Part shown: positions 44,725-53,028 of the stretch, piece by piece
Numbering within the stretch: position 1 is the stretch's first letter
How the letters are laid out: every line of letters starts with the position of its first letter
Assembly (NCBI GenBank): GCA_965372745.1
Contig: CBDVDM010000008.1
Span: 1-64,000 of the forward strand
DNA from: VRUG01 sp965372745
GTDB taxonomy: Bacteria > Planctomycetota > Phycisphaerae > Sedimentisphaerales > Anaerobacaceae
Direction of reading: 5' to 3'
DNA: 64,000 bases
The notes under the pieces: generated by a model
What the model was told of the DNA's origin: nothing
Seen by the model: the letters and a program-made list of their open reading frames with translations, nothing else
The model's database searches: none
Position numbers and translations under genes: made by a program

Positions 44725-47714
44725 AACGACGGCCATTTTGCTGGGTTTTCCTAATAATTGTATTTTTGTCTACTTCGACTGCTTTGGCGGATCAGGCAGG
44801 CAGTATTCGCGGTATGGTATACGACAAAGATTTCGATGTCCCGCTGGCCGCTGCGCAGGTATTAATTGCTGAAACAGGGGAAAAAGTTATCACCACAGAT
44901 GAGGGGAATTTTGTTTTCGGCCAGGTAGAACCTGGAACTTACACACTTGTTTTTTCAAAAGAAGGCTACTCCCGGCAGGTAAAAGCCAATGTAGTCGTTT
45001 CGCCGGGTAAGATGACAGAGTTAGATGCTTCGCTGTCTGGTGAATTTACAGAGATGGAGGAGTTCGTTGTTGAGGATGTGCAGATCGGCGTGGGAACAGA
45101 GGCTGCTCTGCTCGATCTTCGTATGGAAAGTCCTGCACTGATGGACTCGATAAGTTCTGAACTTATGAGTCAGGCAGGAGCAAGCGACGCAGCCAGTGCC
45201 TTGAAGCTGGTGGCGGGTGCTACGGTACAGGACGGTAAATACGCAGTGATTCGCGGGCTGCCGGACCGGTACGTTAATTCACAGATGAACAGCGTACGTC
45301 TGCCGACAGCGGATGCCGATAAACGTGCTGTGCAGTTGGATCAGTTTCCTTCAGCAGTTATAGAGAGCATTCAGGTCAGCAAGACTTTTACACCGGACCA
45401 GCAAGGTGATGCCTCCGGGGGAGCAGTGAATGTGGTGCTCAAAGGTATTCCAGACGAAGCTATGTTGAAGCTTGAAAGCGGAATCAGTTTCAACACGCAG
45501 GTAACGGGTAATAACAAATTCCTGACCTATAAGGGAGAAAAATTGGATTATTGGGGCAAGGGTGGTGAGGATATTCAGTTCGGAAATCTTGGTGGTAACT
45601 GGGACGGGGCTGTGGGCGTTTCCCGTAGTGAAGAGCCGACGGACTATAAATGGTCGGTGGCATTTGGAGACAAGTATCAACTTACTGACGAAGTAAAGAT
45701 AGGAGGTTTTGGCAGTCTTTTCTATGAACGGGACAGTTCGTTTTTTGATAAGGGGATTGATGATAAATACTGGGTCGAAACTCCCGGCGATCCGATGACT
45801 CCTCAATACATCCAGGGAACACCATCGCAGGGTGATTTCAAAACACAGCTTTTTGACGTGACACAGGGCAGCGAAAAGGTGAAATGGGGTGGATTAGGTA
45901 TAGTAGGTCTGGAAACTGAAAACCATTCGCTGTCCCTGCTCTACATGTATACCAGAGTTGCCGAGAGTAAAGCAATGCTTGCAGAAGACACCAGAGGCAA
46001 AAGTTATTATTTTTCTGGCTATGACCGCAACGATCCGACTGATCCAGGAAATCAAGAGCGTGATGCGGCACCATACCTTAGGACAGAAACGCTTCAATAT
46101 ACCGAGCGAACAACTCAAACACTGCAATTAAGTGGACGCCATAAGTTTGCTTTCCCTGAATTTGGAATAAAAAATTTCTTGATGTTACGTGACCCAGAAT
46201 TTGATTGGGGAATTTCTACAAGCTCTGCCACTTTGTACCAACCGGACAAACGGCAGTTCGGTTCGTTGTGGTGGGCAGAATCTTATAACCCGGGGTTTCC
46301 TCCTTGGGTTCCGCCATTTACGTCCCCGGAGGTACATCGCTTATTCAAGCCCGCCGCAAATTTTACCTTAGGGAATCTTCAGCGAATCTGGAAGGATATT
46401 TCGGAAGAGAGCGAACAATACTTTATGAACTTGAAGATTCCATTTGAACAGTGGAGCGGGGATGAAGGATATGTAAAATTCGGTTGGTTTAATGATAAAG
46501 TGCATCGTGAATATGAGCAGGATTCCTTCAGTAATTTTAATGATAACAGCGCTCAATTTGAAGGCCCATGGGAAGACTATTGGAGCAGTGTGTTTCCTTC
46601 TGAGAACCATCCAATAACAGCAGCTGATATCGATGTTGATTATAAGGGCGAACAGGAGATTTCAGCCTGGTATTACATGGCAGATTTGCCCCTGTGCTCT
46701 TTTTTTAACATAATTGGCGGTGCACGTTATGAAAATACCAAACTGAGCATAATCAATGATGCTGAAAAAGACGTAACCTGGATTCCTCCAGGTGCCTCTG
46801 GGCAGGTCAAACTGAATTCAGGCGATGCTGATGTTTCATTCAAACAGAAAGATATATTACCTTCGCTCGGATTTGTATTTAAACCATTCGAGAAAATTAC
46901 ACTGCGAGGTTCCTACAGCCAGACCATTGCGCGCCAGACATTTAAAGAGCTTACACCTATTCAACAGCAGGAATTTCTCGGCGGTGATGTTTTTATCGGA
47001 AATCCCGAGTTGAAGATGAGCGCTTTGAAAAATTACGACCTGCGTCTTGATTATATTCCTTATGACGGTGGATTGGTCTCGTTTTCTTATTTTCATAAAG
47101 ACATCGAGTATCCTATTGAATATGTTCAACGGAATGCAGGCTTTACCTACACAATGCCTATGAATTACCCGAAAGGTGAGTTGAGCGGTTTTGAAATCGA
47201 AACGAGGCAGAAAATAGGACATTTCTGGAAGGGACTGGAAGGACTTACATTAGGGGCCAATGCAACATTTATTGATTCCGAAGTTACGCTTCCTGCGGAA
47301 GAAGCCACCGGTTTTGATCTGCCAAATATTATGGCTCCGATGTCAAAACGTCACATGACCAATGCACCTGAGCATCTCTACAATATTTTTCTTAATTACA
47401 AGATGGATAAATTAGGCCTGCCTGACACACAACTATCCCTTTTTTATACGGTCAGGGGCGATACTTTGGTAGCAGGAGCCGGCCAGTCAAATGGCAAATT
47501 TGTACCAGATGTATATGAAACAGAATACGGCACACTCAATCTGGGCTTGTCGCACAAAATCGGAGATATCTGGAAACTCAAATTTCAGGCCAAAAATCTG
47601 CTCAACCCGAAAATCGAAAGTGTCTATCGCTCTGACTATATTGGTGGTGACATTACTAAAAGCTCGTATCGAAAGGGCATGGAGTTTTCAATAAGTTTAA
47701 GTGCTAGATTTTAA
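44718..47714 (+). CDS. TonB-dependent outer-membrane receptor with carboxypeptidase-like N-domain
   Basis: A 998-residue outer-membrane active transporter. After the signal peptide there is a CarboxypepD_reg-like domain (about 27-110; GSIRGMVYDKDFDVPLAAAQ), a plug domain (ASDAASALKLVAGATVQDGK, YAVIRGLPDRYVNSQMN, QGDASGGAVNVVLKG) and a 22-strand barrel ending in FSISLSARF with terminal Phe. The substrate is not predictable from sequence. The Pho-type promoter of the operon and the shared promoter copy with a TonB/ExbBD operon point to a phosphorus compound; this is inference. Confidence 0.9.
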   Translation: MVKRRPFCWVFLIIVFLSTSTALADQAGSIRGMVYDKDFDVPLAAAQVLIAETGEKVITTDEGNFVFGQVEPGTYTLVFSKEGYSRQVKANVVVSPGKMTELDASLSGEFTEMEEFVVEDVQIGVGTEAALLDLRMESPALMDSISSELMSQAGASDAASALKLVAGATVQDGKYAVIRGLPDRYVNSQMNSVRLPTADADKRAVQLDQFPSAVIESIQVSKTFTPDQQGDASGGAVNVVLKGIPDEAMLKLESGISFNTQVTGNNKFLTYKGEKLDYWGKGGEDIQFGNLGGNWDGAVGVSRSEEPTDYKWSVAFGDKYQLTDEVKIGGFGSLFYERDSSFFDKGIDDKYWVETPGDPMTPQYIQGTPSQGDFKTQLFDVTQGSEKVKWGGLGIVGLETENHSLSLLYMYTRVAESKAMLAEDTRGKSYYFSGYDRNDPTDPGNQERDAAPYLRTETLQYTERTTQTLQLSGRHKFAFPEFGIKNFLMLRDPEFDWGISTSSATLYQPDKRQFGSLWWAESYNPGFPPWVPPFTSPEVHRLFKPAANFTLGNLQRIWKDISEESEQYFMNLKIPFEQWSGDEGYVKFGWFNDKVHREYEQDSFSNFNDNSAQFEGPWEDYWSSVFPSENHPITAADIDVDYKGEQEISAWYYMADLPLCSFFNIIGGARYENTKLSIINDAEKDVTWIPPGASGQVKLNSGDADVSFKQKDILPSLGFVFKPFEKITLRGSYSQTIARQTFKELTPIQQQEFLGGDVFIGNPELKMSALKNYDLRLDYIPYDGGLVSFSYFHKDIEYPIEYVQRNAGFTYTMPMNYPKGELSGFEIETRQKIGHFWKGLEGLTLGANATFIDSEVTLPAEEATGFDLPNIMAPMSKRHMTNAPEHLYNIFLNYKMDKLGLPDTQLSLFYTVRGDTLVAGAGQSNGKFVPDVYETEYGTLNLGLSHKIGDIWKLKFQAKNLLNPKIESVYRSDYIGGDITKSSYRKGMEFSISLSARF

Positions 47715-47752
47715 AGTGGCATCGTTTTTAGGGGAGGGATTAGTTGATACTT

Positions 47753-48367
47753 TTATATACACATCACATTACTTTCTGGATCCCACAATTCAAAATTCTT
47801 TTCCAATTCTTCCAGGATAAACTGTCGCTGAAGGTAATCCATTGTTTGTAGTTCATTTATAAAATCATAAGGGTCGTTAAATTGAAAACTCGAATATTCC
47901 CGGGATATTTGCATTGTTGGTTCTTCAAGAAGCAAAAGCATCTTATGGCTTTCTACCAAAATTTCATGTCCATCATTATGGCTGTTTTGCATTTCAAGAA
48001 CAAAATGCATATTCGTGCTGGTACCTAACCCTGTTCCGAGTTCAAAAATCCCAGCGGCAAGTTTTTCTATCTCTTCAAAGCTTTGGATAATAATACCAGT
48101 ATAAAGTTTTTGAGATTTGTAATTGTGCTCAACTATCAGAATGCATGTTGAATTATCAAACTTTATTGGCTCGATTCCGAATGCTGAACCAATATCGACT
48201 ACAGGAATGCAGGAGAATTCGAATTCTATTGTACCTGAAATATGCTTTGGGACCTCTCTATTGGCTTTTAATATTTCTCGCGACCCCAGACAGCGAACCT
48301 GCATCTGTTTTTTGTCATTTCCAGTTTGAAGAAGAAATGTTGTAAGTAAGAAAAAATCATAATCCAT
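47753..48367 (-). CDS. CheW-like domain protein
   Basis: A 204-residue protein whose middle matches the CheW fold: REILKANREVPKHISGTIEF, then CIPVVDIGSAFGIEP, then STCILIVEH and TGIIIQSFEEIEKL, parallel to the CheW pattern (I)PVVDLRxxFG...RIVVVE...GLLVDxVxxV. The C-terminal 75 residues are acidic and unassigned. There are no chemotaxis neighbours. A Pho box precedes it on the minus strand, making it a likely phosphate-starvation gene. It is convergent with the TonB receptor. Confidence 0.65.
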   Translation of the reverse strand: MDYDFFLLTTFLLQTGNDKKQMQVRCLGSREILKANREVPKHISGTIEFEFSCIPVVDIGSAFGIEPIKFDNSTCILIVEHNYKSQKLYTGIIIQSFEEIEKLAAGIFELGTGLGTSTNMHFVLEMQNSHNDGHEILVESHKMLLLLEEPTMQISREYSSFQFNDPYDFINELQTMDYLQRQFILEELEKNFELWDPESNVMCI

Positions 48368-48434
48368 TTGGCCAATTTCCTTAAAGCGATATTGTTTTTG
48401 GTTCCAGAGACGTTTACATTTTTTACTACCTTAC

Positions 48435-48488
48435 ACAATAGTTGAAGAAAGTTAGAAAGATATTAACGCTTTGTTAAAAAAATATTAT
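48435..48488 (-). promoter_or_regulatory. Pho box and promoter of the CheW-like gene
   Basis: On the minus strand: ATAAT (48488-48484), TTAAC (48477-48473), TTAAT (48466-48462), CTAAC (48455-48451), a 10-nt gap and -10 TATTGT (48440-48435). The TSS near 48428 leaves a leader of about 60 nt. Confidence 0.6.
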
Positions 48489-48520
48489 TTCTGCGCAACT
48501 CGCATAGATAAATCGAAAAA

Positions 48521-48574
48521 ATAATTTCATTCTAACTTGCAGCTAATCTTGCTAAAACACTCAGATTTTACACT
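48521..48574 (+). promoter_or_regulatory. Pho box and promoter of a short transcript
   Basis: ATAAT (48521), CTAAC (48532), CTAAT (48543) and AAAAC (48554) in 11-bp steps, a 10-nt gap, then -10 TACACT (48569-48574). It is divergent from the box at 48435-48488. The predicted TSS is near 48581. Confidence 0.55.
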
Positions 48575-48611
48575 TCACTGTAATTATGCTATTACATTTT
48601 TAATAAGATTT

Positions 48612-48722
48612 ATGAGTAGTCAGAAAGGCGCCGTATCAGGAAGAAGGACACGCAAGAAAAAATCATACACACAAAAAAATGAAAAAATATTGCCACCTTC
48701 AAAAGTGATGTCGGCGCCTTAA
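48612..48722 (+). CDS. Possible small basic peptide (36 aa)
   Basis: The frame gives a Lys/Arg-rich peptide (GRRTRKKKSYTQKNEK in the middle). The ATG at 48612 is the first one downstream of the predicted TSS at about 48581, but no clear Shine-Dalgarno precedes it. It has no recognisable family. It may be a chance frame within the short transcript. Confidence 0.25.
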   Translation: MSSQKGAVSGRRTRKKKSYTQKNEKILPPSKVMSAP

Positions 48723-48889
48723 ATGATTGCCAAAGCACCAAGAATGTTTGTCTTGTTGCTATAAATAGTTAAAGAATCGAAAAAAGAAAAAAGTTGTGAA
48801 GGGATTTATAATTAAAAAGTTCTAACATTTTGTGTACCTTCATAGCTGGGAGAACGGTATTGGTTTTTAGTACCACTTCCCAGACAGGC

Positions 48890-48920
48890 AAACCTCGAAA
48901 GTTTTTTCGAGGTTTGTTTT
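48890..48920 (+). terminator. Intrinsic terminator of the short transcript
   Basis: A perfect 11-bp stem (AAACCTCGAAA with TTTCGAGGTTT) and a GTTT loop are followed by GTTTT. No annotated protein gene ends here, which supports an unannotated RNA upstream. Confidence 0.8.
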
Positions 48921-48955
48921 ATATTATAGCATCATCCGAATAATTGACATCTCAG

Positions 48956-49123
48956 GGTTTGGTTTTTACGCGATACCGGATTATTGATGCGATGCATAGT
49001 GATGACTATCTGGTAACAGATAGGGCCGTTGATGTTCAGATAATCGAACTCCGAAAGAAATTGGGAACTTGTAGCAAATATATCGAAACTGTTCGTGGTG
49101 TCGGATATTATTTTAAGGATTAA
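48956..49123 (+). pseudogene. phoB: 3' fragment of a phoB paralogue
   Basis: 56 codons in an undamaged frame (starting GLVFTRYRIIDAMHSDDYLV and ending RGVGYYFKD) match the C-terminal winged helix of the PhoB at 50257, including the stop and the following TTAATCGAT. The receiver domain and the first half of the DNA-binding domain are missing and there is no start codon. It is probably the remnant of a tandem duplication. Confidence 0.85.
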
Positions 49124-49180
49124 TCGATACCTAAAATGATTACTGTAATTGTCAATTAGTGATTGGTAGTAATGGTAAAC

Positions 49181-49711
49181 TTACAAAACTGCTGCAAGGC
49201 TACTTCTTTGGGGTTTTTCCACAGCATAGTTTTTATCTATATCCAGGACTAATCTACCAAGAGGTAAATGCTGTTTGATTCTTTGAGATACCGGCATAGC
49301 ATTTATTATAAATAGACCAGCCAAGGCGTGCTTGAAAGTATCATTAACGTGGGGTAAAACACATCTGCCAATATCAAGAGCAAGTTCCGAAATTGATTCA
49401 TCAGCATACGATTGTTTAGCTAAAGCATAAGTCAAATCGAATTTGTTTTTCAGGAGACATCTCGTAAAAACTTTGGGCTTTATGTTTTCACCCTGCGTAA
49501 TTTCATCTCTATAAATCTGATCATAAAACCTTATTAAGTGGCTTAATGGAACTATATTCTGAGCTTTCTCAGACCAAGGCATAAATGACAAGGATGCAAG
49601 ATGAATCCAAAAGGCTTCTTCCTTAGTATATCCATATTTCGACAGGTGGTTTGTTTGATAAATATAAGTATCATACAAGCAATCTATCATATCTGAAAGA
49701 TGACTCACCAT
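49181..49711 (-). CDS. Hypothetical protein (176 aa)
   Basis: The frame starts with an ATG preceded by GGGAG at 8 nt and gives a soluble, mostly helical protein (for example EEAFWIHLASLSFMPWSEKA, ESISELALDIGRCVLP). I do not recognise the family. It lies between a truncated phoB copy and the intact phoB on the opposite strand. It has no signal peptide or TM segment. Confidence 0.6.
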   Translation of the reverse strand: MVSHLSDMIDCLYDTYIYQTNHLSKYGYTKEEAFWIHLASLSFMPWSEKAQNIVPLSHLIRFYDQIYRDEITQGENIKPKVFTRCLLKNKFDLTYALAKQSYADESISELALDIGRCVLPHVNDTFKHALAGLFIINAMPVSQRIKQHLPLGRLVLDIDKNYAVEKPQRSSLAAVL

Positions 49712-49779
49712 AATATATACTCCCAGTTATTTTGTATTTGGTGAATACCTAACTATCCATATAACGTGGTACTGTTTAG

Positions 49780-49989
49780 GACGTATTAGGAGCTTGTTAT
49801 TTTTTTGTATATCGCTGTGTTTGCGATGAGATCCGTAAATACATTGAAACTATAGCATCTCTCAAAAAAGCTGGACTGAAGCCAATAGATTCCAATTTCC
49901 TCCTGCCATTCAAAAATTCTCCTGACACCGGCGATGTATATTGTTATATGGAAAGAAAGATTGCCAGTTGGTATTCTTTGTGGAACGTT
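49780..49989 (+). pseudogene. Possible 5'-truncated gene remnant
   Basis: An open frame without any usable start codon encodes a protein-like sequence (IRKYIETIASLKKAGLKPID, then NFLLPFKNSPDTGDVYCYME) and stops at 49987-49989, just before the small membrane protein at 49993. It may be the tail of a gene lost in the same rearrangement that left the phoB fragment. Confidence 0.35.
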
Positions 49990-49992
49990 TAG

Positions 49993-50184
49993 ATGCATGA
50001 GTTAGGTTTTAATATTTTGTGCTTGATCGGAATAATATACTTATTGTGTCGTAGAAAGTGTCAAGTATGTGTCAAGTCGTTTTGGGGAGTCTTCTGTTTA
50101 GAAGGACTTACAATGAGATTATTAACCCAAATGTTATCCATTCTACTTAATATGTTGAGATTGGGCCAGATTGTGATAAACTAA
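49993..50184 (+). CDS. Small membrane peptide, diverged paralogue of 53029
   Basis: The 63-residue frame begins MHELGFNILCLIGIIYLL. This matches MNQLIANILCSIGTIYLL of the small protein at 53029, and the DNA is also similar (AATATTTTGTGCT, AATATACTTATT). The rest differs. An internal ATG at 50113 with AAGGA 6 nt upstream could give a separate 23-residue hydrophobic peptide. It is probably a decaying duplicate; it lies directly before the phoB Pho box. Confidence 0.4.
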   Translation: MHELGFNILCLIGIIYLLCRRKCQVCVKSFWGVFCLEGLTMRLLTQMLSILLNMLRLGQIVIN

Positions 50185-50196
50185 GCACCGGCTAAA

Positions 50197-50250
50197 CTAA
50201 TAAAAAACTAACGTTTCGCTAACAAGGCACTAACGCAAATAAAGTAGAAA
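50197..50250 (+). promoter_or_regulatory. Pho box and promoter of phoBR
   Basis: CTAAT (50197), CTAAC (50208), CTAAC (50219) and CTAAC (50230) form a perfect 11-bp ladder, with a 10-nt gap and then TAGAAA (50245-50250) as -10. This is the clearest of the nine boxes and implies phoBR autoregulation. The TSS would fall at or next to the phoB ATG (50257), implying a leaderless mRNA. Confidence 0.75.
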
Positions 50251-50256
50251 AAAGCT

Positions 50257-50940
50257 ATGCCAAAGGAAAATATTCTTATTGTAGATGATGAGGAAGATGT
50301 GCTGGAGTTGGTACGGTATAACCTCGACAAGAATGGCTACAGGATTGAGACAGCAACCACCGGTGAGAAGGCTTTGACAAAAGCAAGGACCAAGTTGCCT
50401 GACCTGATAATACTGGACTTGATGCTGCCAGGGATCGATGGCTTGCAGGTTTGCAAGAAGCTGAAAAGCGATGCCAAAACCGAACATATTCCAATAATAA
50501 TGCTTACTGCCAAGGGGGAGGAAGCAGATATTGTTACGGGTTTGGAATTAGGAGCCGACGATTATGTTACCAAGCCTTTTAGTCCCAAGGTGTTAGTCGC
50601 AAGAGTCCGTCGAATCCTGCACAAAACAATTGCTCGTGATTTGAAAAAGGCGCCTGTAAAAATTCACGAGTTAATTATAGACCCTGCTCGTCGCCAAGTT
50701 CTAATCAAGAACAAACCGGTGGATTTAACATTTACTGAATTCAACATTCTTTACGTATTAGCCAAGAGACCGGGTTTGGTTTTTACGCGATACCAGATTG
50801 TTGATATGTTACACGGTGATGACTACCTGGTTACGGATAGGGCTGTGGATGTTCAAATAGTTGGGCTTCGAAAAAAACTGGGGCCTTGCAGCAAATATAT
50901 CGAAACAGTCCGCGGCGTCGGATATCGCTTTAAGGATTAA
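50257..50940 (+). CDS. phoB: Phosphate regulon response regulator
   Basis: This 227-residue OmpR/PhoB-type regulator has a receiver domain (1-120) with acidic pocket DD near 10-11, phospho-acceptor Asp54 (LIILDLMLPG) and Lys in YVTKPFSPK. A C-terminal winged helix (about 130-227) ends RGVGYRFKD. When phosphorylated by PhoR it should bind the 11-bp repeats listed here. phoR follows after 3 bp. No Shine-Dalgarno stands before the ATG. Confidence 0.95.
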   Translation: MPKENILIVDDEEDVLELVRYNLDKNGYRIETATTGEKALTKARTKLPDLIILDLMLPGIDGLQVCKKLKSDAKTEHIPIIMLTAKGEEADIVTGLELGADDYVTKPFSPKVLVARVRRILHKTIARDLKKAPVKIHELIIDPARRQVLIKNKPVDLTFTEFNILYVLAKRPGLVFTRYQIVDMLHGDDYLVTDRAVDVQIVGLRKKLGPCSKYIETVRGVGYRFKD

Positions 50941-50943
50941 TCG

Positions 50944-52716
50944 ATGTTTAAAAAGCGATTGTTATGGCAGCTTTATCCATCTTTCTTACTGATTATTGTT
51001 ATTTCAGTAGTTGGTGTAGCCTGGTATGCGTCGCAGTCTTTACGTAATTTTCATCTTAATCAGGTTGCCGAGGATCTCAAATCCCGCGCACATTTAATCG
51101 AAAAACAGATATCGACTAATTTGACGAATAGAAATTTTAAAGAAATCGATGTTTTTTGTAAACAAATAGTAACGGCCAGTTCCACACGAATTACAGTGAT
51201 TTTGCCTAATGGAGAAGTAATTGCAGATTCCGATGAAATACCCGGCCGCATGAAAAATCATGCTGATAGGCCGGAATTTCGGGATGCCCTGGAGCAAGGT
51301 TCGGGTAACTCACTTCGGTTTAGTGAGACTCTTGGCAAAAGAATGATGTATCTGGCAATCCCAATAAAGCAGGATGACAAAGTCCAGGCTGTTGTCAGAA
51401 CATCTGTACCCGTTACCGCAATTGACGAAGCACTTAAAAATATTTATAAAAAACTTTTTTGGGCAGGTGCGATTATCGCAGTTTGTGCGGCAGCGATAAG
51501 TCTGGCAATATCCAAGAAAATAAGTCGTCCTGTGGAGCAGATGACCGAGGTAGCAAAACATTTCGCTTCAGGCGAGCTCGATATGAGGTTATCCATACCA
51601 AATGCAACTGAACTGGCTGAACTGGCAAAAGCCTTAAACGAAATGGCCCGACAGCTTAACGCAAGGATTGATACAATAACGAAAGAGCGAAGCCAGATAC
51701 AGGCAATTCTTTCAAGTATGATTGAGGGTGTGCTGGCAGTTGATTCGGCTGGATACATCGTCAGCATTAACAAAGCAGCAGCGGAGTTGCTCGGTATCGA
51801 TGCAACTAGCTCACATGGGCTAAGCATTGAAGAGGTTGTCCGCAATCCCCAACTCCAGCAGTATATAAAAAATACTCTCGAAAATAAACAGCCATCTGAA
51901 ACCGATTGTTTCGTATTGAATAACGGCGGGCGTTTCCTGCAACTATATGGTTCCAGCCTGACCGACAACAAAGGCAGCAACAGCGGTGCTGTGCTGGTAC
52001 TGCACGATATTACCCGAACTCGTCAACTGGAAGAGGTAAGACGCGATTTTGTTGCTAATGTCTCTCACGAACTTAAGACGCCTATTACCTCGATCAAGGG
52101 CTTTGTTGAAACACTACAGGAAGGCGCTTTTGATAAGCCCGAAGAATCTAAGCGTTTTCTTGAAATAATCGCTAAACACGCCGATAGATTAAATGCCATT
52201 GTTGACGATTTGTTAAGCCTTTCCAGATTGGAAGAAGACAGCGAAAAAAGAAGACTTTCTTTTGAAAAAACAAGCATAAGGCCGACTCTCACTTCAGCTA
52301 TTGAACTTTCTAAAGTTAAAGCAGACCCAAAGCATATAACAGTCGAGCTGCTTTGCGACAAAGAGATAACAGCAAAAATAAATGCGGTTCTTATAGAACA
52401 GGCGGTACTTAATCTTATTGGTAATGCAATTAAATACAGTCAGGACAACAGCAAAATACAAGTTGGTGCTCAGGAAACAGAAAACGAGGTTCTTATCACT
52501 GTATCCGACCAGGGTTGTGGAATAGCCAAAGAGCATCTTGTTCGGATTTTCGAGCGTTTTTACGTCGTTGACAAAGGCAGAAGTCGTAAGTTAGGCGGTA
52601 CCGGCTTAGGCCTTGCAATCGTAAAACACATTGCACAGGTTCATGGTGGTTACGTAACGGTCGAAAGCAAACCTGGTTCCGGCAGTGTATTTACCATACA
52701 TTTACCTGCCGACTAA
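50944..52716 (+). CDS. phoR: Phosphate regulon sensor histidine kinase
   Basis: A 590-residue membrane kinase with TM1 (LYPSFLLIIVISVVGVAWYA), a periplasmic sensor region (about 35-165), TM2 (LFWAGAIIAVCAAAISLAIS), HAMP and PAS domains. The HisKA box is NVSHELKTPITSIKG with the phospho-acceptor His. The HATPase domain has N, G1 and G2 boxes (LIGNAIKYS, VSDQGCGIA, GGTGLGLAIVKHI). It is long for PhoR (about 430 in E. coli) because of the periplasmic domain, as in many PhoR of other phyla. Confidence 0.93.
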   Translation: MFKKRLLWQLYPSFLLIIVISVVGVAWYASQSLRNFHLNQVAEDLKSRAHLIEKQISTNLTNRNFKEIDVFCKQIVTASSTRITVILPNGEVIADSDEIPGRMKNHADRPEFRDALEQGSGNSLRFSETLGKRMMYLAIPIKQDDKVQAVVRTSVPVTAIDEALKNIYKKLFWAGAIIAVCAAAISLAISKKISRPVEQMTEVAKHFASGELDMRLSIPNATELAELAKALNEMARQLNARIDTITKERSQIQAILSSMIEGVLAVDSAGYIVSINKAAAELLGIDATSSHGLSIEEVVRNPQLQQYIKNTLENKQPSETDCFVLNNGGRFLQLYGSSLTDNKGSNSGAVLVLHDITRTRQLEEVRRDFVANVSHELKTPITSIKGFVETLQEGAFDKPEESKRFLEIIAKHADRLNAIVDDLLSLSRLEEDSEKRRLSFEKTSIRPTLTSAIELSKVKADPKHITVELLCDKEITAKINAVLIEQAVLNLIGNAIKYSQDNSKIQVGAQETENEVLITVSDQGCGIAKEHLVRIFERFYVVDKGRSRKLGGTGLGLAIVKHIAQVHGGYVTVESKPGSGSVFTIHLPAD

Positions 52717-52763
52717 AATACCAAGCTTTCAATTTCTCTTGTCTACTAATAAAAATTGTCCTC

Positions 52764-52817
52764 TTAACAGAATTCTAACTCTGTTTTCATATCCTCCTAA
52801 CATTGCCAGCATATACT
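52764..52817 (+). promoter_or_regulatory. Pho box and promoter of the two small proteins
   Basis: TTAAC (52764), CTAAC (52775), TTCAT (52786) and CTAAC (52797) in 11-bp steps, a 10-nt gap and -10 TATACT (52812-52817). TSS near 52824, 32 nt before the ATG at 52856. Confidence 0.7.
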
Positions 52818-52855
52818 ATTTTACGAAAGAACGACAGGATTACAGGAGTTATGAT

Positions 52856-52987
52856 ATGAAAGTTTTACTATCCATTTGGAAATGGTGGTATGAATTCTGG
52901 AGCTGGGATACTGATGTATATGGCAGCATAGATTCTCACAAGTGGGAAAGCAAAATTGAGGTATATAGAGGTTTATCCGGAAATTAA
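52856..52987 (+). CDS. Trp-rich small protein (43 aa)
   Basis: The ATG has AGGAG 7 nt upstream and lies 32 nt after a Pho-type promoter. The product starts MKVLLSIWKWWYEFWSWDTD and has six Trp and several Tyr; the N-terminal half is amphipathic and may lie on the membrane, the C-terminal half is polar. No family recognised. It is followed after 41 nt by a second small membrane protein, so they may act together under phosphate starvation. Confidence 0.6.
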   Translation: MKVLLSIWKWWYEFWSWDTDVYGSIDSHKWESKIEVYRGLSGN

Positions 52988-53028
52988 TATAAATCCAGCT
53001 ATTGAGTTTATCATTTAGGGGAACGAAA

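Larger units (their letters stand above)
48581..48920 (+). ncRNA. Candidate Pho-controlled short transcript
   Basis: Bounded by the Pho-type promoter and a strong terminator, the RNA would be about 340 nt. Near its 3' end a hairpin with internal loop forms from CTGGGAG (48846) with CTTCCCAG (48876-48883), plus GGTA with TACC inside it. It may be a regulatory RNA, possibly also encoding the small basic peptide at 48612. Prediction only. Confidence 0.4.

Noticed and set aside
49758..49800. Possible tenth Pho box on the minus strand before the 176-aa gene
   Set aside because: GTTAT, ATTAG and GTTTA fall in 11-bp steps with TATATG at the right distance, but the match is weaker than the others and no fourth unit is seen.
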